This document shows, piece by piece, positions 52,532 through 62,141 of a stretch of DNA of 64,000 nucleotides. Origin of the DNA: Pseudonocardia petroleophila. Its GTDB lineage: Bacteria; Actinomycetota; Actinomycetes; Mycobacteriales; Pseudonocardiaceae. The stretch spans positions 2,921,501 to 2,985,500 of the forward strand of contig NZ_CP060131.1 of assembly GCF_014235185.1 (NCBI RefSeq), written 5' to 3'. Position 1 is the first letter of the stretch. Each line of letters begins with the position of its first letter. The notes beneath the pieces were generated by a model. The model had not been told where the DNA came from, ran no database searches, and worked only from the letters and a program-made list of their open reading frames with translations. The position numbers were made by a program, and so were the translations under genes.

Positions 52532-53856
52532 ACGTCACACTGTTCGGGCTCGGCTACGTCGGGTCCGTCACCGCGACGTGCCTGGCGAGCCGAGGACATC
52601 GCGTCGTCGGGGTCGACACCGACGCGGTGAAGGTCGCCGCGCTCAACGCGGGTGTCCCGCCGGTGCTCGAGGCGGGCCTGGACGACCTGCTCCTGCGGGT
52701 CGTCGCGAGCGGCGCGCTGCGGGCCACCGAGTCGGTCCGGGACGCCCTCGTCGACTCCGACGTCTCGCTGATCTGCGTGGGCACGCCGTCCGCCCCGAAC
52801 GGCAGCACCGACCTGCGGCAGGTGCGGCGGGTGGTCCGGGAGATCGGACGGGTGCTGGCCGGGTCGGCGCGGCCGCACACGCTGGTCGTCCGGTCGACGG
52901 TGCCGCCCGGCACCGTCGAGGACGTCGTCGTCCCGCTGCTGGAGGAGGCGTCCGGCCGCCGCGTCGGCGAGGGCCTGCAGGTGGCGATGTGCCCGGAGTT
53001 CCTGCGCGAGGGTACGAGCGTGGCCGACTTCTTCGACCCGCCGTTCCTGGTGGTCGGCGGGTCCCCGGAGGCGGCGGCCGCGGTGCGCGAGCTGTTCGGG
53101 TTCGTCGAGGGCCCCACGCACGAGGTGGAGCTGCGCTCGGCGGAGAGCCTGAAGTACGCCTGCAACGCCTTCCACGCGCTCAAGGTGTCGTTCACCAACG
53201 AGCTGTCGCGGCTCTACCGGCTGCTCGACGTCGACAGCCGGGAGGTCATGGAGGTCTTCGTCGGCGACCGGCAGCTGAACATCTCGCCCGCCTACCTGCG
53301 GCCCGGGTTCGCGTTCGGCGGGTCGTGCCTGCCCAAGGACCTGCGCAGCCTGCTGCACCTGGCCCGGATGAACTGCGTGGACCTGCCGGTGCTGCAGGGC
53401 GCGCTGGTGTCGAACGAGATGGTGGTCCGCGACGTCGCGGAGCGGGTGCTGGACGCCGTCGAGTCCGGCGGCGAGCACAACCGGCGGGTGGCCCTGCTCG
53501 GCCTGTCGTTCAAGCACAACACCGACGACCTGCGGGAGAGCCCCAACGTGGCGCTCGCGGAGATGATGCTCGGCAAGGGCCTCGACGTGCGGATCCACGA
53601 TCCGCACGTCAACGCGAGCCTGCTGACGGGGGCGAACCTGCGCTACGTCCAGGAGCGCCTGCCGCACCTGCAGAAGGTGCTGCACGAGGACGCGGCGGAC
53701 GCGCTGCGCGGAGCCCACGTGGCGGTGGTCTCCACCGCCGACCCGACGGTCATCGCCACGGTGCTGGCCGCCGCGCCCCCGGTGGTCATCGACCTCGACG
53801 GGCGGCTGGGCCGGCCGGTCGAGTCGCTCGCCGGGTACCAGGGGGTGGGGTGGTGA
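52528..53856 (+). CDS. AlgD-like nucleotide-sugar 6-dehydrogenase (GDP-mannose or UDP-glucose)
   Basis: A 442-residue NAD-dependent four-electron dehydrogenase. It has VTLFGLGYVGSVTATCLASR, ICVGTPSAPNGSTDL, VVRSTVPPGTVEDVV, PEFLREGTS and the catalytic cysteine C267 in RPGFAFGGSCLPKDLR. GLSFKHNTDDLRESPNVALAEM follows. Many stretches, including the cysteine position, agree with Pseudomonas AlgD as I recall it, more than with typical UDP-glucose dehydrogenases, so GDP-mannuronate is a likely product. It would supply the uronic acid of the polymer made by this operon. It is coupled to the genes on both sides. Confidence 0.9.
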   Translation: MNVTLFGLGYVGSVTATCLASRGHRVVGVDTDAVKVAALNAGVPPVLEAGLDDLLLRVVASGALRATESVRDALVDSDVSLICVGTPSAPNGSTDLRQVRRVVREIGRVLAGSARPHTLVVRSTVPPGTVEDVVVPLLEEASGRRVGEGLQVAMCPEFLREGTSVADFFDPPFLVVGGSPEAAAAVRELFGFVEGPTHEVELRSAESLKYACNAFHALKVSFTNELSRLYRLLDVDSREVMEVFVGDRQLNISPAYLRPGFAFGGSCLPKDLRSLLHLARMNCVDLPVLQGALVSNEMVVRDVAERVLDAVESGGEHNRRVALLGLSFKHNTDDLRESPNVALAEMMLGKGLDVRIHDPHVNASLLTGANLRYVQERLPHLQKVLHEDAADALRGAHVAVVSTADPTVIATVLAAAPPVVIDLDGRLGRPVESLAGYQGVGW

Positions 53857-55046
53857 GCGCGCGCGGCGACCACGTCTGCATCGTCGTGCAGAACCTGCCG
53901 GTGCCGTTCGACCGGCGGGTCTGGCTGGAGTGTCAGGCGCTGCGCGACGCGGGGTACACCGTGTCGGTCGTCTGCCCGAAGGGCCCGGGCGACCCGGCCT
54001 TCCAGGAGCTCGACGGGGTGGCGCTGCACAAGTACCGCGCGTTCCCGCCGATCACCCGCAAGATCATGTTCGTCGCCGAGTACCTGTGGTCGGTCCTGGC
54101 GACGTTCGTCGTGCTCACACGGGTCTGGCGGCGCGCGCCGTTCTCCGTGGTGCAGGTGTGCAACCCGCCGGACGTGCTGTGGATCGCGGTGCTGCCGTTC
54201 CGGCTGCGCGGCGTGCGGATGGTCTACGACCAGCACGACCTGTGCCCGGAGCTGTACCTGTCCCGGTTCGGGGGGTCCACCGGCCTGCCCTACCGGGCGC
54301 TGCAGGTCGCGGAGCGGATCACCTACGCGCTGGCCGCGCAGGTGATCTCGACGAACGAGTCCTACCGGCGCGTGGCCATGACGCGCGGCCGCAAGCGGCC
54401 CGCCGACGTGACCGTGGTGCGCACCGGGCCGGACCCGGACCGGATGCGCCGGGTCGACGAGGACGAGGAGCTGCGGCGCGGCCACCCGTTCCTGCTGGTC
54501 TACCTCGGGGTGATGGGGCCGCAGGACGGCGTGGACCACGCGCTGCGGGCGATGCACGAGATCGTCCACGTCCACGGCCGCACGGACGTCGCGCTCACCC
54601 TGATCGGGGACGGCGACGCCGGCGCCGACCTGCGCCGGCTCGCCGAGGACCTCGCGCTCGGCGACCACGTCCACTTCACCGGCCGCGCTCCCGACGCGCT
54701 CGTCGCCACGCTGCTCTCCACGGCCGACGTCGGTCTCTCGCCCGACCCGCGCAACCCGCTCAACGACGTGTCGACGATGAACAAGACCATGGAGTACATG
54801 GCGTTCGAGCTGCCGGTCGTCGCCTACGACCTGGTGGAGACGCGGGTCTCGGCCGCCGACGCCGCGATCTACGCCGAGCCCAACCGGGTCGACTCCTACG
54901 CGCTCGCGATCCTCGACCTGCTCGCCGACGAGGTGCGCCGCAAGGAGATGGGCGTGGCCGGCCGGCGCCGGGTCGAGGACGTCCTGGCCTGGCGCAACCA
55001 GATCCCTCCGTACGTCCACGTCTACGACCGCCTGTCCGGTCGCTGA
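53853..55046 (+). CDS. GT4-family glycosyltransferase
   Basis: A 397-residue GT-B transferase. It starts with VCIVVQNLPVPFDRRVWLEC, a family found in exopolysaccharide loci. The middle has VQVCNPPDVLWIAVLPF and MVYDQHDLCPELYLSRFG, and the donor domain has LVYLGVMGPQDGVDHALRAM, LTLIGDGDAGADLRRLAEDL and MNKTMEYMAFELPVVAYDL. It should add a sugar to the lipid-linked repeat unit. The GTG start overlaps the dehydrogenase stop as GTGA. Confidence 0.92.
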   Translation: MSARGDHVCIVVQNLPVPFDRRVWLECQALRDAGYTVSVVCPKGPGDPAFQELDGVALHKYRAFPPITRKIMFVAEYLWSVLATFVVLTRVWRRAPFSVVQVCNPPDVLWIAVLPFRLRGVRMVYDQHDLCPELYLSRFGGSTGLPYRALQVAERITYALAAQVISTNESYRRVAMTRGRKRPADVTVVRTGPDPDRMRRVDEDEELRRGHPFLLVYLGVMGPQDGVDHALRAMHEIVHVHGRTDVALTLIGDGDAGADLRRLAEDLALGDHVHFTGRAPDALVATLLSTADVGLSPDPRNPLNDVSTMNKTMEYMAFELPVVAYDLVETRVSAADAAIYAEPNRVDSYALAILDLLADEVRRKEMGVAGRRRVEDVLAWRNQIPPYVHVYDRLSGR

Positions 55047-55056
55047 GGAGACCGCA

Positions 55057-57012
55057 GTGTGCGGAGTCGCCGGTACCTACCTCTGGCCCGACGGGGGCCC
55101 GCTGACGGAGCGGCTCACCGCCGCGGTCGCGCACCGCGGCCCCGACGGGTCCGGGCGCTACGCCCACCGGGCCGGTCCGGGGGAGGTGCACCTCGGGCAC
55201 CGCCGCCTCTCGATCGTCGACCTGTCGCCGACCGGGGCGCAGCCGATGGTGTCCGACGGGCTCGCGCTGACCTACAACGGCGAGCTCTACAACGCCGCCG
55301 AGCTGCGCGCGGACCTGCGCTCGGCCGGGGTCCGGTTCCGCGGGACCTCCGACACCGAGGTGCTGCTGGAGGCCTGGCGGCAGTGGGGGGTCGACTGCCT
55401 GCCGCGGCTGCGCGGGATGTTCGCGTTCGGCATCTTCGACGAGCGCACCGGCGAGCTCGTGCTGGTCCGCGACCAGCTCGGCATCAAGCCGCTGTTCCTG
55501 GTCCGGCGCGACGGCGGGGTGGCGTTCGCCTCGGAGCTCAAGGCGCTGGCCGGGGCGCTCGGGTCGGGCCTGACCGTCGACGACACGGCGCTGGTGGCCT
55601 CGTTGCTCTACTACTGGGTGCCCGACAGCCGGTGCGCGTTCCGCGAGGCGGAGAAGCTCCCGCCCGGCAGCTGGCTGCGGCTGTGCCCCGACGGGCGGTC
55701 GACGGCCGGCCGGTACTTCTCGCTGCGCGACACCGCCGAGGAGGCGGCGGCCGACCCGCACGGCGGGCCGGACCTGCACGACGTCGTCGCCGACTCCACC
55801 CGGCGGCACCTCATCGCCGACGTCCCGGTGGCCACGTTCCTCTCCGGGGGCCTGGACTCCAGCTACCTCACGGCGCTCGCGGCGCGGCACACGCCGGGGA
55901 TCGCGGCGTACACGGTCGGCTTCCGGGCGCAGGACGCGCGCTTCGAGGCGATGCCCGACGACCTGCGCTACGCCCGGATCGTCGCCGAGCGCTTCAGGGT
56001 CGACCTGCGCGAGATCGAGATCGCGCCGGACGTCACCGAGCTGCTGCCGCTGATCGTCGACCACCTCGACGAGCCGATCGGCGACCCGGCGGCGATCAAC
56101 ACCTACCTGATCTGCCGGGCCGCGCGCGAGGCCGGCGTGCGGGTGATGCTGTCCGGGATGGGCGCCGACGAGCTGTTCGGCGGCTACCGCAAGCACCTCG
56201 CCAACACCCTCGCGGTCCGGTACCGGGGCCTGCCCGCCGGGTTGCGGGGCGCGGTGCGCGGCGGCGTCGACCGGCTGCCGGTGGCGGGCGCGCGCCGGGG
56301 CTACCGCTCGGTGCGCTTCGCCAAGCGCTTCCTCAGCTTCGCCGACCTCCCGGAGGAGACGGCGTTCCGGCGCAGCTACACGATGTACGACCGGGCCGAG
56401 CTGATCGACCTCGTGCACCCGGACCTGGCCGGCTCGGTCGACGAGGTGCTGGCCGAGCACGCCGCGGTCTACGCCGACACGTCGCTGACCGACCACGTCA
56501 ACCGCATGTGCCTGGCCGACGCGCGGATGTTCCTCCCCGGGCTCAACCTCACCTACACCGACCGCGCCAGCATGGCGGCCTCCACCGAGGTGCGGGTGCC
56601 GTTCGTCGACGTCGAGGTGGTCCGGGCGGCGTTCCGGGTGCCGGGGCGGCGCAAGATCGTCGGCCGGCAGGGCAAGGCGGTGCTCAAGCGGGCCGCGCTG
56701 GGCACGCTGCCCCGGGAGATCGTGCACCGGCCCAAGGGCCTGTTCAGCGCGCCGCTGCGGGCGTGGATGAGCCGTGACCTGGCCGCCGAAGTCCGCGAGG
56801 TCGTCAACGAGGGGTTGCTCGTCTCGTCGGGGTTCCTGTCCCGCGAGGCGCTCGCCCGGCTCGTCGCCGAGGACGCGGCGGGGCGGCAGGACCACTCCAA
56901 GCACCTGTGGCACGTCGTCACGCTCGAGCACTGGTACCGCGGGGCGGTCGCCAACGGCGCGGGCGGCGGCGTCACGGCCCCGTCCGGCGGCAGCACCGTC
57001 TCCGTGGCCTGA
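55057..57012 (+). CDS. asnB: Asparagine-synthase-like glutamine amidotransferase
   Basis: A 651-residue two-domain protein. C2 (MCGVAG) is the glutaminase nucleophile, followed by HRGPDGSG, LSIVDLSPTGAQPM and YNGELYN. The synthetase domain has the ATP-pyrophosphatase loop SGGLDSS at about 263-269 and GMGADELFGGYRKH. Both active sites look intact. In polysaccharide operons such proteins often amidate uronic acids (WbpS, for example) instead of making free asparagine; here the preceding AlgD-like gene provides a uronate. The GTG start has GAGGAG upstream, ten bases after the GT4 stop. Confidence 0.9.
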   Translation: MCGVAGTYLWPDGGPLTERLTAAVAHRGPDGSGRYAHRAGPGEVHLGHRRLSIVDLSPTGAQPMVSDGLALTYNGELYNAAELRADLRSAGVRFRGTSDTEVLLEAWRQWGVDCLPRLRGMFAFGIFDERTGELVLVRDQLGIKPLFLVRRDGGVAFASELKALAGALGSGLTVDDTALVASLLYYWVPDSRCAFREAEKLPPGSWLRLCPDGRSTAGRYFSLRDTAEEAAADPHGGPDLHDVVADSTRRHLIADVPVATFLSGGLDSSYLTALAARHTPGIAAYTVGFRAQDARFEAMPDDLRYARIVAERFRVDLREIEIAPDVTELLPLIVDHLDEPIGDPAAINTYLICRAAREAGVRVMLSGMGADELFGGYRKHLANTLAVRYRGLPAGLRGAVRGGVDRLPVAGARRGYRSVRFAKRFLSFADLPEETAFRRSYTMYDRAELIDLVHPDLAGSVDEVLAEHAAVYADTSLTDHVNRMCLADARMFLPGLNLTYTDRASMAASTEVRVPFVDVEVVRAAFRVPGRRKIVGRQGKAVLKRAALGTLPREIVHRPKGLFSAPLRAWMSRDLAAEVREVVNEGLLVSSGFLSREALARLVAEDAAGRQDHSKHLWHVVTLEHWYRGAVANGAGGGVTAPSGGSTVSVA

Positions 57013-57025
57013 GAGGAACGGACCC

Positions 57026-59242
57026 ATGAAGCAGGTCGTCCAGAACTACCGGTCCGGCGAGCTCGCGCTGCTCGACGTGCCCGAGCCGCGGTGCCGCCCG
57101 GGCGGCGTGCTCGTCCGCACCGTCCACTCGCTGATCTCCACCGGCACCGAGCTGATGAAGGTCGGCGAGGCGAGCATGTCGTTGCTGGCCAAGGCCAGGG
57201 CGCGGCCCGACCAGGTGGCGAAGGTGCTGCAGAGCGCGTCGACGGTCGGGGTGGCCGCCACCTACCGCAAGGTCACCACGAAGCTGGACTCCTGGACGCC
57301 GCTGGGCTACTCGCTCGCCGGTGTCGTCGTCGAGGTCGGCGAGGGCGTCACGGACGTGGCGGTGGGCGACCTCGTCGCCTGCGCGGGCAACGAGCACGCG
57401 CTGCACGGCGAGCTGAACTGGGTGCCGCGCAACCTCTACTGCCCGGTGCCCGCCGGGGTGGCCCCCGAGCACGCGGCGTTCGGCACGGTCGGCGCGATCG
57501 CGATGCAGGGCGTGCGCCGCGGCGAGCCGCAGCTCGGCGACGCGGCGCTGGTGATCGGGCTCGGGCTGATCGGCCAGCTCGTCGTGCAGCTGCTGGTGGC
57601 GTCGGGCGTGCGGGTGGTCGGCGTCGACCCGGACCCGTCGCGCTGCGCCCTCGCCGAGTCGCTCGGGGCCCTCGTCTGCGCCGACCCCGGCTCGGGCGTC
57701 GTGGACGCGGCGGTCGCCGACCTCACCGGCGGCCACGGCGTCGACCAGGTCTACCTGGCCGCCGGCGGCAGCAGCAACGAGCCCGTCGAGCTCGCCGCCA
57801 CGCTCTCGCGCGACCGCGGACGGGTCGTCGACATCGGCAAGTGCCGCCTGGACCTGCCCTGGAACGCCTACTACGAGAAGGAGCTCGACGTCCGGTTCTC
57901 CCGGTCCTACGGGCCCGGTCGCTACGACCCGTCCTACGAGCTGGAGGGCCGCGACTACCCCATCGGCTACGTCCGGTGGACCGAGCGCCGCAACCTCGCG
58001 TGCGTCCTGGACCTCATCGACCGCGGCCGGATCGACGTCGCCCCGCTGATCACGCGCATCGCCCCGTTCGCCGAGGCCGTGGAGACCTACCGGGCGCTGG
58101 AGTCCGGGGACCTGAAGGCCGTCGCCGTGCTGTTCGGCTACGGCCCGGCCGCACCCGGGGAGCCCGCACCCGTCGTCGCGGCGCCGGTCGCGGTGCCGGT
58201 GGACCGCCGTCGTCCGTCGGCGGTGCCAGGCGGGCGACCGCTGCGGCTGGCGGTCGTCGGGGCGGGCAACTACGCCTCCTCGATGCTGCTGCCGCACCTG
58301 ACCGGACGCGACGACGTCGAGCTGAGCCGGGTCGTCACCACGACCGCGCTGTCGGCGGCCAACGCGCAGCGCCGGTTCGGCTTCGCGGCGAGCGGCACCG
58401 ACGTCGACGCCGCGATCGAGGACCCGGCCGTCGACGCCGTGCTGGTGGCGACCCGGCACGCCACGCACGCCGCCCTCACCCGGCGCGCCCTGCTCGCCGG
58501 CAAGGCCGTGTTCGTGGAGAAGCCGCTCGCCCTGTCTCCGACCGAGCTCGGCTCGGTGCTCGACGCCGTGGCGGAGTCCGGCAACGACCGCCTGCAGGTC
58601 GGCTTCAACCGCCGCTTCGCGCCGCTGCTGGTGGAGGCCAGGCGGCGGTTCGGCCGCCGGACGGGTCCGGCCACCGTGCGCTACCTCGTCAACGCCGGGC
58701 GCCTGGAGCCCGGGAGCTGGTACCTCGACGCCGCGGGGGAGGGGTCGCGCTTCGCCGGGGAGGGCGGGCACTTCGTCGACACGGTGGGCTGGCTGCTCGA
58801 CGCCGCGCCGGACTCGGTCTTCGCCACGGGCACGCCGGGCGGGGCCGACCTGCAGGTGGTCCTCGGCTACCCGGACGGGTCGACCGCGGTCATCACCTAC
58901 GCCACGGCCGGGCACAGCGCCTTCCCGAAGGAGACCCTCGACCTGCTCGCCGACGGGCGGGTGCTGCGGCTGGACGACTTCGCCCGCGCCGCCGTGCACG
59001 GCCGTGAGCGCTGGGCGTCCCCCCGCATCCCGCGGGGCCGGGACAAGGGCCAGTCCGGGCAGCTCGACGCGTTCGTGGCGGCCGTGCGCTCCGGCGGGCC
59101 GATGCCGGTGGCCCTGGAGGACGTGGTGGCCACCACGCGCGCCACGCTCGCGGTCGCCACCAGCCTCGCGACCGGGGTGCCGGTGCGCCTGGACGCGCGG
59201 GCCGCGGAGCCCGTCCCGGAACCCGTCGGGGCGCTGCCGTGA
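57026..59242 (+). CDS. Bi-domain oxidoreductase: zinc-type alcohol dehydrogenase fused to Gfo/Idh/MocA
   Basis: A 738-residue fusion. Residues 1 to about 370 are a medium-chain dehydrogenase (YSLAGVVVEVGEGVTDVAVGD, LVIGLGLIGQLVVQLL). Residues from about 410 on are a Gfo/Idh/MocA enzyme (LAVVGAGNYASSMLLPHL, VFVEKPLALS, LQVGFNRRFAP). The structural zinc cysteine cluster of classical ADH is not obvious. Such fusions recur in surface-polysaccharide clusters and may pass an oxidised sugar between sites, for example for epimerisation or oxidation of a nucleotide sugar; the substrate is unknown. The ATG has GAGAGGA upstream and follows asnB by 13 bases. Confidence 0.9.
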   Translation: MKQVVQNYRSGELALLDVPEPRCRPGGVLVRTVHSLISTGTELMKVGEASMSLLAKARARPDQVAKVLQSASTVGVAATYRKVTTKLDSWTPLGYSLAGVVVEVGEGVTDVAVGDLVACAGNEHALHGELNWVPRNLYCPVPAGVAPEHAAFGTVGAIAMQGVRRGEPQLGDAALVIGLGLIGQLVVQLLVASGVRVVGVDPDPSRCALAESLGALVCADPGSGVVDAAVADLTGGHGVDQVYLAAGGSSNEPVELAATLSRDRGRVVDIGKCRLDLPWNAYYEKELDVRFSRSYGPGRYDPSYELEGRDYPIGYVRWTERRNLACVLDLIDRGRIDVAPLITRIAPFAEAVETYRALESGDLKAVAVLFGYGPAAPGEPAPVVAAPVAVPVDRRRPSAVPGGRPLRLAVVGAGNYASSMLLPHLTGRDDVELSRVVTTTALSAANAQRRFGFAASGTDVDAAIEDPAVDAVLVATRHATHAALTRRALLAGKAVFVEKPLALSPTELGSVLDAVAESGNDRLQVGFNRRFAPLLVEARRRFGRRTGPATVRYLVNAGRLEPGSWYLDAAGEGSRFAGEGGHFVDTVGWLLDAAPDSVFATGTPGGADLQVVLGYPDGSTAVITYATAGHSAFPKETLDLLADGRVLRLDDFARAAVHGRERWASPRIPRGRDKGQSGQLDAFVAAVRSGGPMPVALEDVVATTRATLAVATSLATGVPVRLDARAAEPVPEPVGALP

Positions 59243-61248
59243 GCGGGAACGGCGTCGGCTGGTACCTGCGGCGCCTGTCCCGGATGTCCCCCGCCGAGGT
59301 CGCGGGCCGCGTGGTCACCGCGCGGCGCGCCCGGCGGTGGCGGCGCGAGGTCGACCGCACCGACGCGGTGCTGCCCGGGCGCCGGTTCACCGCGACCCTG
59401 CCCGCGGGCCTGACCGACCTGCTGCCCCTGGAGCCCGCCGCCGGGCTGGTCGGCACCGCCGACCGGCTGATGGACGGCACCGCCGAGTACTTCGGCGTGG
59501 TGCGCGACGACATGGTCGCCCCGGACTGGTCGCGGGACCCGAAGACCGGGCGGCGCTGCCCGACCGACGTCTACGCCTTCGACGTCCCCTACCGCGACGA
59601 GGAGGCCGTCGGCGACGTCAAGCAGCTGTGGGAGCCCTCGCGCCACCAGCACCTCACCGTGCTGGCCGCCGCCTACGCGCTGACCGGCGACGACCGCTAC
59701 GCGCACCGGGTCGCCGACCACCTCAAGTCGTGGTGGGCGGCGAACCCGCCGATGCGCGGCGTGCACTGGGTCAGCGGCATCGAGCTGGGCATCCGGCTGA
59801 TCTCCTGGGTGTGGACCCGCAGGCTGCTCGACGGCTGGCGGGGTGCCCCGGGGCTGTTCGAGGACAACCCCGAGGCGCTGCTGCAGATCCGCTTCCACCA
59901 GCGGTGGCTGGAGGCGTTCCCCAGCCGCGGCAGCTCGGCGAACAACCACGTCGTCGCCGAGCTGGCCGGCCAGGTCGCCGCCTCCTGCGCGTTCAACTGG
60001 TTCCCCGAGTCGCACCGGTGGGGTCGCGAGGCGATGGCGGCGCTGACGGTGCACCTCGCGCGCAACACGTTCCCGTCGGGGCTGAACCGGGAGCAGGCGA
60101 CCGAGTACCACGGGCTGGTCCTGGAGCTCGGCGTCGCCGCGGTCGTGGAGGCCGACGCCGCCGGCCTCGCCGTGCCGGGAGCCCTGTGGGACACCCTCGT
60201 GCGGATGTCCGACGCGCTCGCCGCCGTCGTCGACACCACGGGGCGGCCGCCCCGGCAGGGCGACGCCGACGACGGAAGGGGGCTGGTGCTCGACGGGCAC
60301 GGCACCGACCGCTGGGCCTCCCTGATCGCCACCGGGGCCGCCCTGTTCGGGGCGGCGTCCTGGTGGCCGGCCCCGGACGCGGACGACCTCGCGACGCCCC
60401 TGCTCGCGGCGCTCGCCCGGCCCCGGCCGACGGTGTCCGGGCGGCCCCGGGAGCGCCCGTCGCACTTCCCCGACGCGGGCCTGACCCTGCTGCGGGCCCC
60501 CGCCTCGGCGGGCGCGGCCGAGATCTGGTGCCGCTGCGACGCCGGGCCGCACGGCTTCGGCGCGATCGCCGCCCACGCCCACGCCGACGCGCTGTCGGTG
60601 GAGGTGCGCCACGGCGGGGTCGACGTGCTCGCCGACCCCGGGACCTACTGCTACCACGGGGAGCCGCAGTGGCGCTCCTGGTTCCGCTCGACCCTCGCGC
60701 ACAACACGCTGGAGCTCGACGGCACCGACCAGAGCCGGTCCGGCGGCCCCTTCCTGTGGATGCGCCACGCGCGGAGCCGCACCCTGCAGGTCGGCGCCGG
60801 GGTGGGCGGCGTCCAGCGCTGGCGGGGCGAGCACGACGGGTACGCCGTACCCGGACGCCCGCTGACCCACCGCCGCACCGTGGAGCTCGACCCGGACGCA
60901 CGGGAGCTGCGCCTCCACGACGCGATCACCGGACCCGGCCCCCGCCCGTGCCGCCTCGCCTTCCACCTGGGGCCGACGGTGGCGGTGGAGCTGACCGGCT
61001 CCACCGCGCTGCTCCGCTGGTCCACCGGCCCGGACGCCCCCCACGACGCGCTCCTGGACCTGCCCGACGGGCTCGTCTGGACGCTGCACCGCGGCGAGAC
61101 CGACCCGCCGCGCGGCTGGTACTCGCCGGGGTTCGGGCGCCGCGAACCCGCCGCGACCCTGATCGGCACCGGCGAGATCGGGCCGCCGGGGCTCGCGACG
61201 GTCCTGTGCTTCGCCGATGTCCCCCGTCCGGAGAGGAACCGCCCGTGA
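59239..61248 (+). CDS. Heparinase II/III-family polysaccharide lyase
   Basis: A 669-residue protein with an N-terminal alpha-toroid and a C-terminal beta-sandwich, as in alginate/heparinoid lyases. Likely catalytic residues are in SSANNHVVAELAG, EQATEYHGLVLEL and AHAHADALSVEVRHGG; LADPGTYCYHGEPQWRSWFR and TLAHNTLELDGTDQS are typical. It cleaves uronic-acid polymers by beta-elimination. No signal peptide is visible, so it may act inside the cell or need a non-classical route. Adjacent AlgD-like and amidotransferase genes fit a uronate polymer as substrate. The GTG start overlaps the preceding stop (GTGA). Confidence 0.9.
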   Translation: MSGNGVGWYLRRLSRMSPAEVAGRVVTARRARRWRREVDRTDAVLPGRRFTATLPAGLTDLLPLEPAAGLVGTADRLMDGTAEYFGVVRDDMVAPDWSRDPKTGRRCPTDVYAFDVPYRDEEAVGDVKQLWEPSRHQHLTVLAAAYALTGDDRYAHRVADHLKSWWAANPPMRGVHWVSGIELGIRLISWVWTRRLLDGWRGAPGLFEDNPEALLQIRFHQRWLEAFPSRGSSANNHVVAELAGQVAASCAFNWFPESHRWGREAMAALTVHLARNTFPSGLNREQATEYHGLVLELGVAAVVEADAAGLAVPGALWDTLVRMSDALAAVVDTTGRPPRQGDADDGRGLVLDGHGTDRWASLIATGAALFGAASWWPAPDADDLATPLLAALARPRPTVSGRPRERPSHFPDAGLTLLRAPASAGAAEIWCRCDAGPHGFGAIAAHAHADALSVEVRHGGVDVLADPGTYCYHGEPQWRSWFRSTLAHNTLELDGTDQSRSGGPFLWMRHARSRTLQVGAGVGGVQRWRGEHDGYAVPGRPLTHRRTVELDPDARELRLHDAITGPGPRPCRLAFHLGPTVAVELTGSTALLRWSTGPDAPHDALLDLPDGLVWTLHRGETDPPRGWYSPGFGRREPAATLIGTGEIGPPGLATVLCFADVPRPERNRP

Positions 61249-62141
61249 ACGAGAGCGACGTCCGCGACTTCTGGAACGCGCATCCGTGCGGCGACCACAT
61301 CGTCGGCGGACTGCACGGCGGCTTCGGCGACGACCACGAGCGCTTCTTCGCCGCCTACGACGCCTGGCGCTACGACCAGGAGGGCCACATCCCGGCGTGC
61401 CTGGACCGGTTCGACTTCCGGGACAAGCGGGTGCTGGAGATCGGGCTGGGGCAGGGTGCGGAGTCCGAGCAGCTGATCCGGCGGGGCGCCCGGTGGTCCG
61501 GGCTGGACCTCACCGCCGAGTCGGTCGACCGCGTCCGCACCCGGCTGGCGCTGCGCGACCTGCCGCACGTCGACCTGCGCCAGGGGAGCGCGACGGCGAT
61601 CCCGTGGCCCGACGCCTCCTTCGACGTGGTCTTCAGCCACGGCGTGCTGCACCACGTGCCCGACATCCGCACCGCGCAGGCCGAGATCCACCGCGTCCTG
61701 CGGCCCGGCGGCACGCTGGTCGCGATGCTCTACGCCCGCCGCTCGCTGAACTACCAGGTCAGCATCCGCGTCCTGCGCCGTGCGGTGCTGGCGGCGGCCT
61801 ACCCGCTGCGCCGCACCCGGCTGCTGGGATCGGCCCCGCCCCTGCTGCGCGCGCACCTGGCCAACGCCGAGGAGGCCGGGCTGCGCCGCTACCTGCGGCT
61901 CGACGAGTTCACCCACCGCAGCACCGACGGCCCGCACAATCCGTACGCCCGGGTCTACTCCCCGCGCGAGGTGATCGCGGACTTCCCGGGCTTCACGCTG
62001 GTCGAGTCGTTCCGCCGGTACCTGCACGCCCCGCCGCTGCCCGTCGGCGGGCTCCCGGGCGCAGCGAGGCTGGAACGGCACCTCGGCTGGCACCTGTGGG
62101 TGCGGCTGCAGGCGGACGAGCACCGCGGCCGGTCCGCATGA
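61245..62141 (+). CDS. Class I SAM-dependent methyltransferase
   Basis: A 298-residue protein. It opens with VRDFWNAHPCGDH, a start common in glycan-cluster methyltransferases. SAM motif I is VLEIGLGQGAESEQLIRRGA, and later motifs are WSGLDLTAESV, IPWPDASFDVVFSHGVLHHV and HRVLRPGGTLVAMLYARRSL. It may methylate a sugar of the repeat unit; the target atom cannot be told. The GTG start overlaps the lyase stop, and its stop overlaps the next gene as ATGA. Confidence 0.88.
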   Translation: MNESDVRDFWNAHPCGDHIVGGLHGGFGDDHERFFAAYDAWRYDQEGHIPACLDRFDFRDKRVLEIGLGQGAESEQLIRRGARWSGLDLTAESVDRVRTRLALRDLPHVDLRQGSATAIPWPDASFDVVFSHGVLHHVPDIRTAQAEIHRVLRPGGTLVAMLYARRSLNYQVSIRVLRRAVLAAAYPLRRTRLLGSAPPLLRAHLANAEEAGLRRYLRLDEFTHRSTDGPHNPYARVYSPREVIADFPGFTLVESFRRYLHAPPLPVGGLPGAARLERHLGWHLWVRLQADEHRGRSA

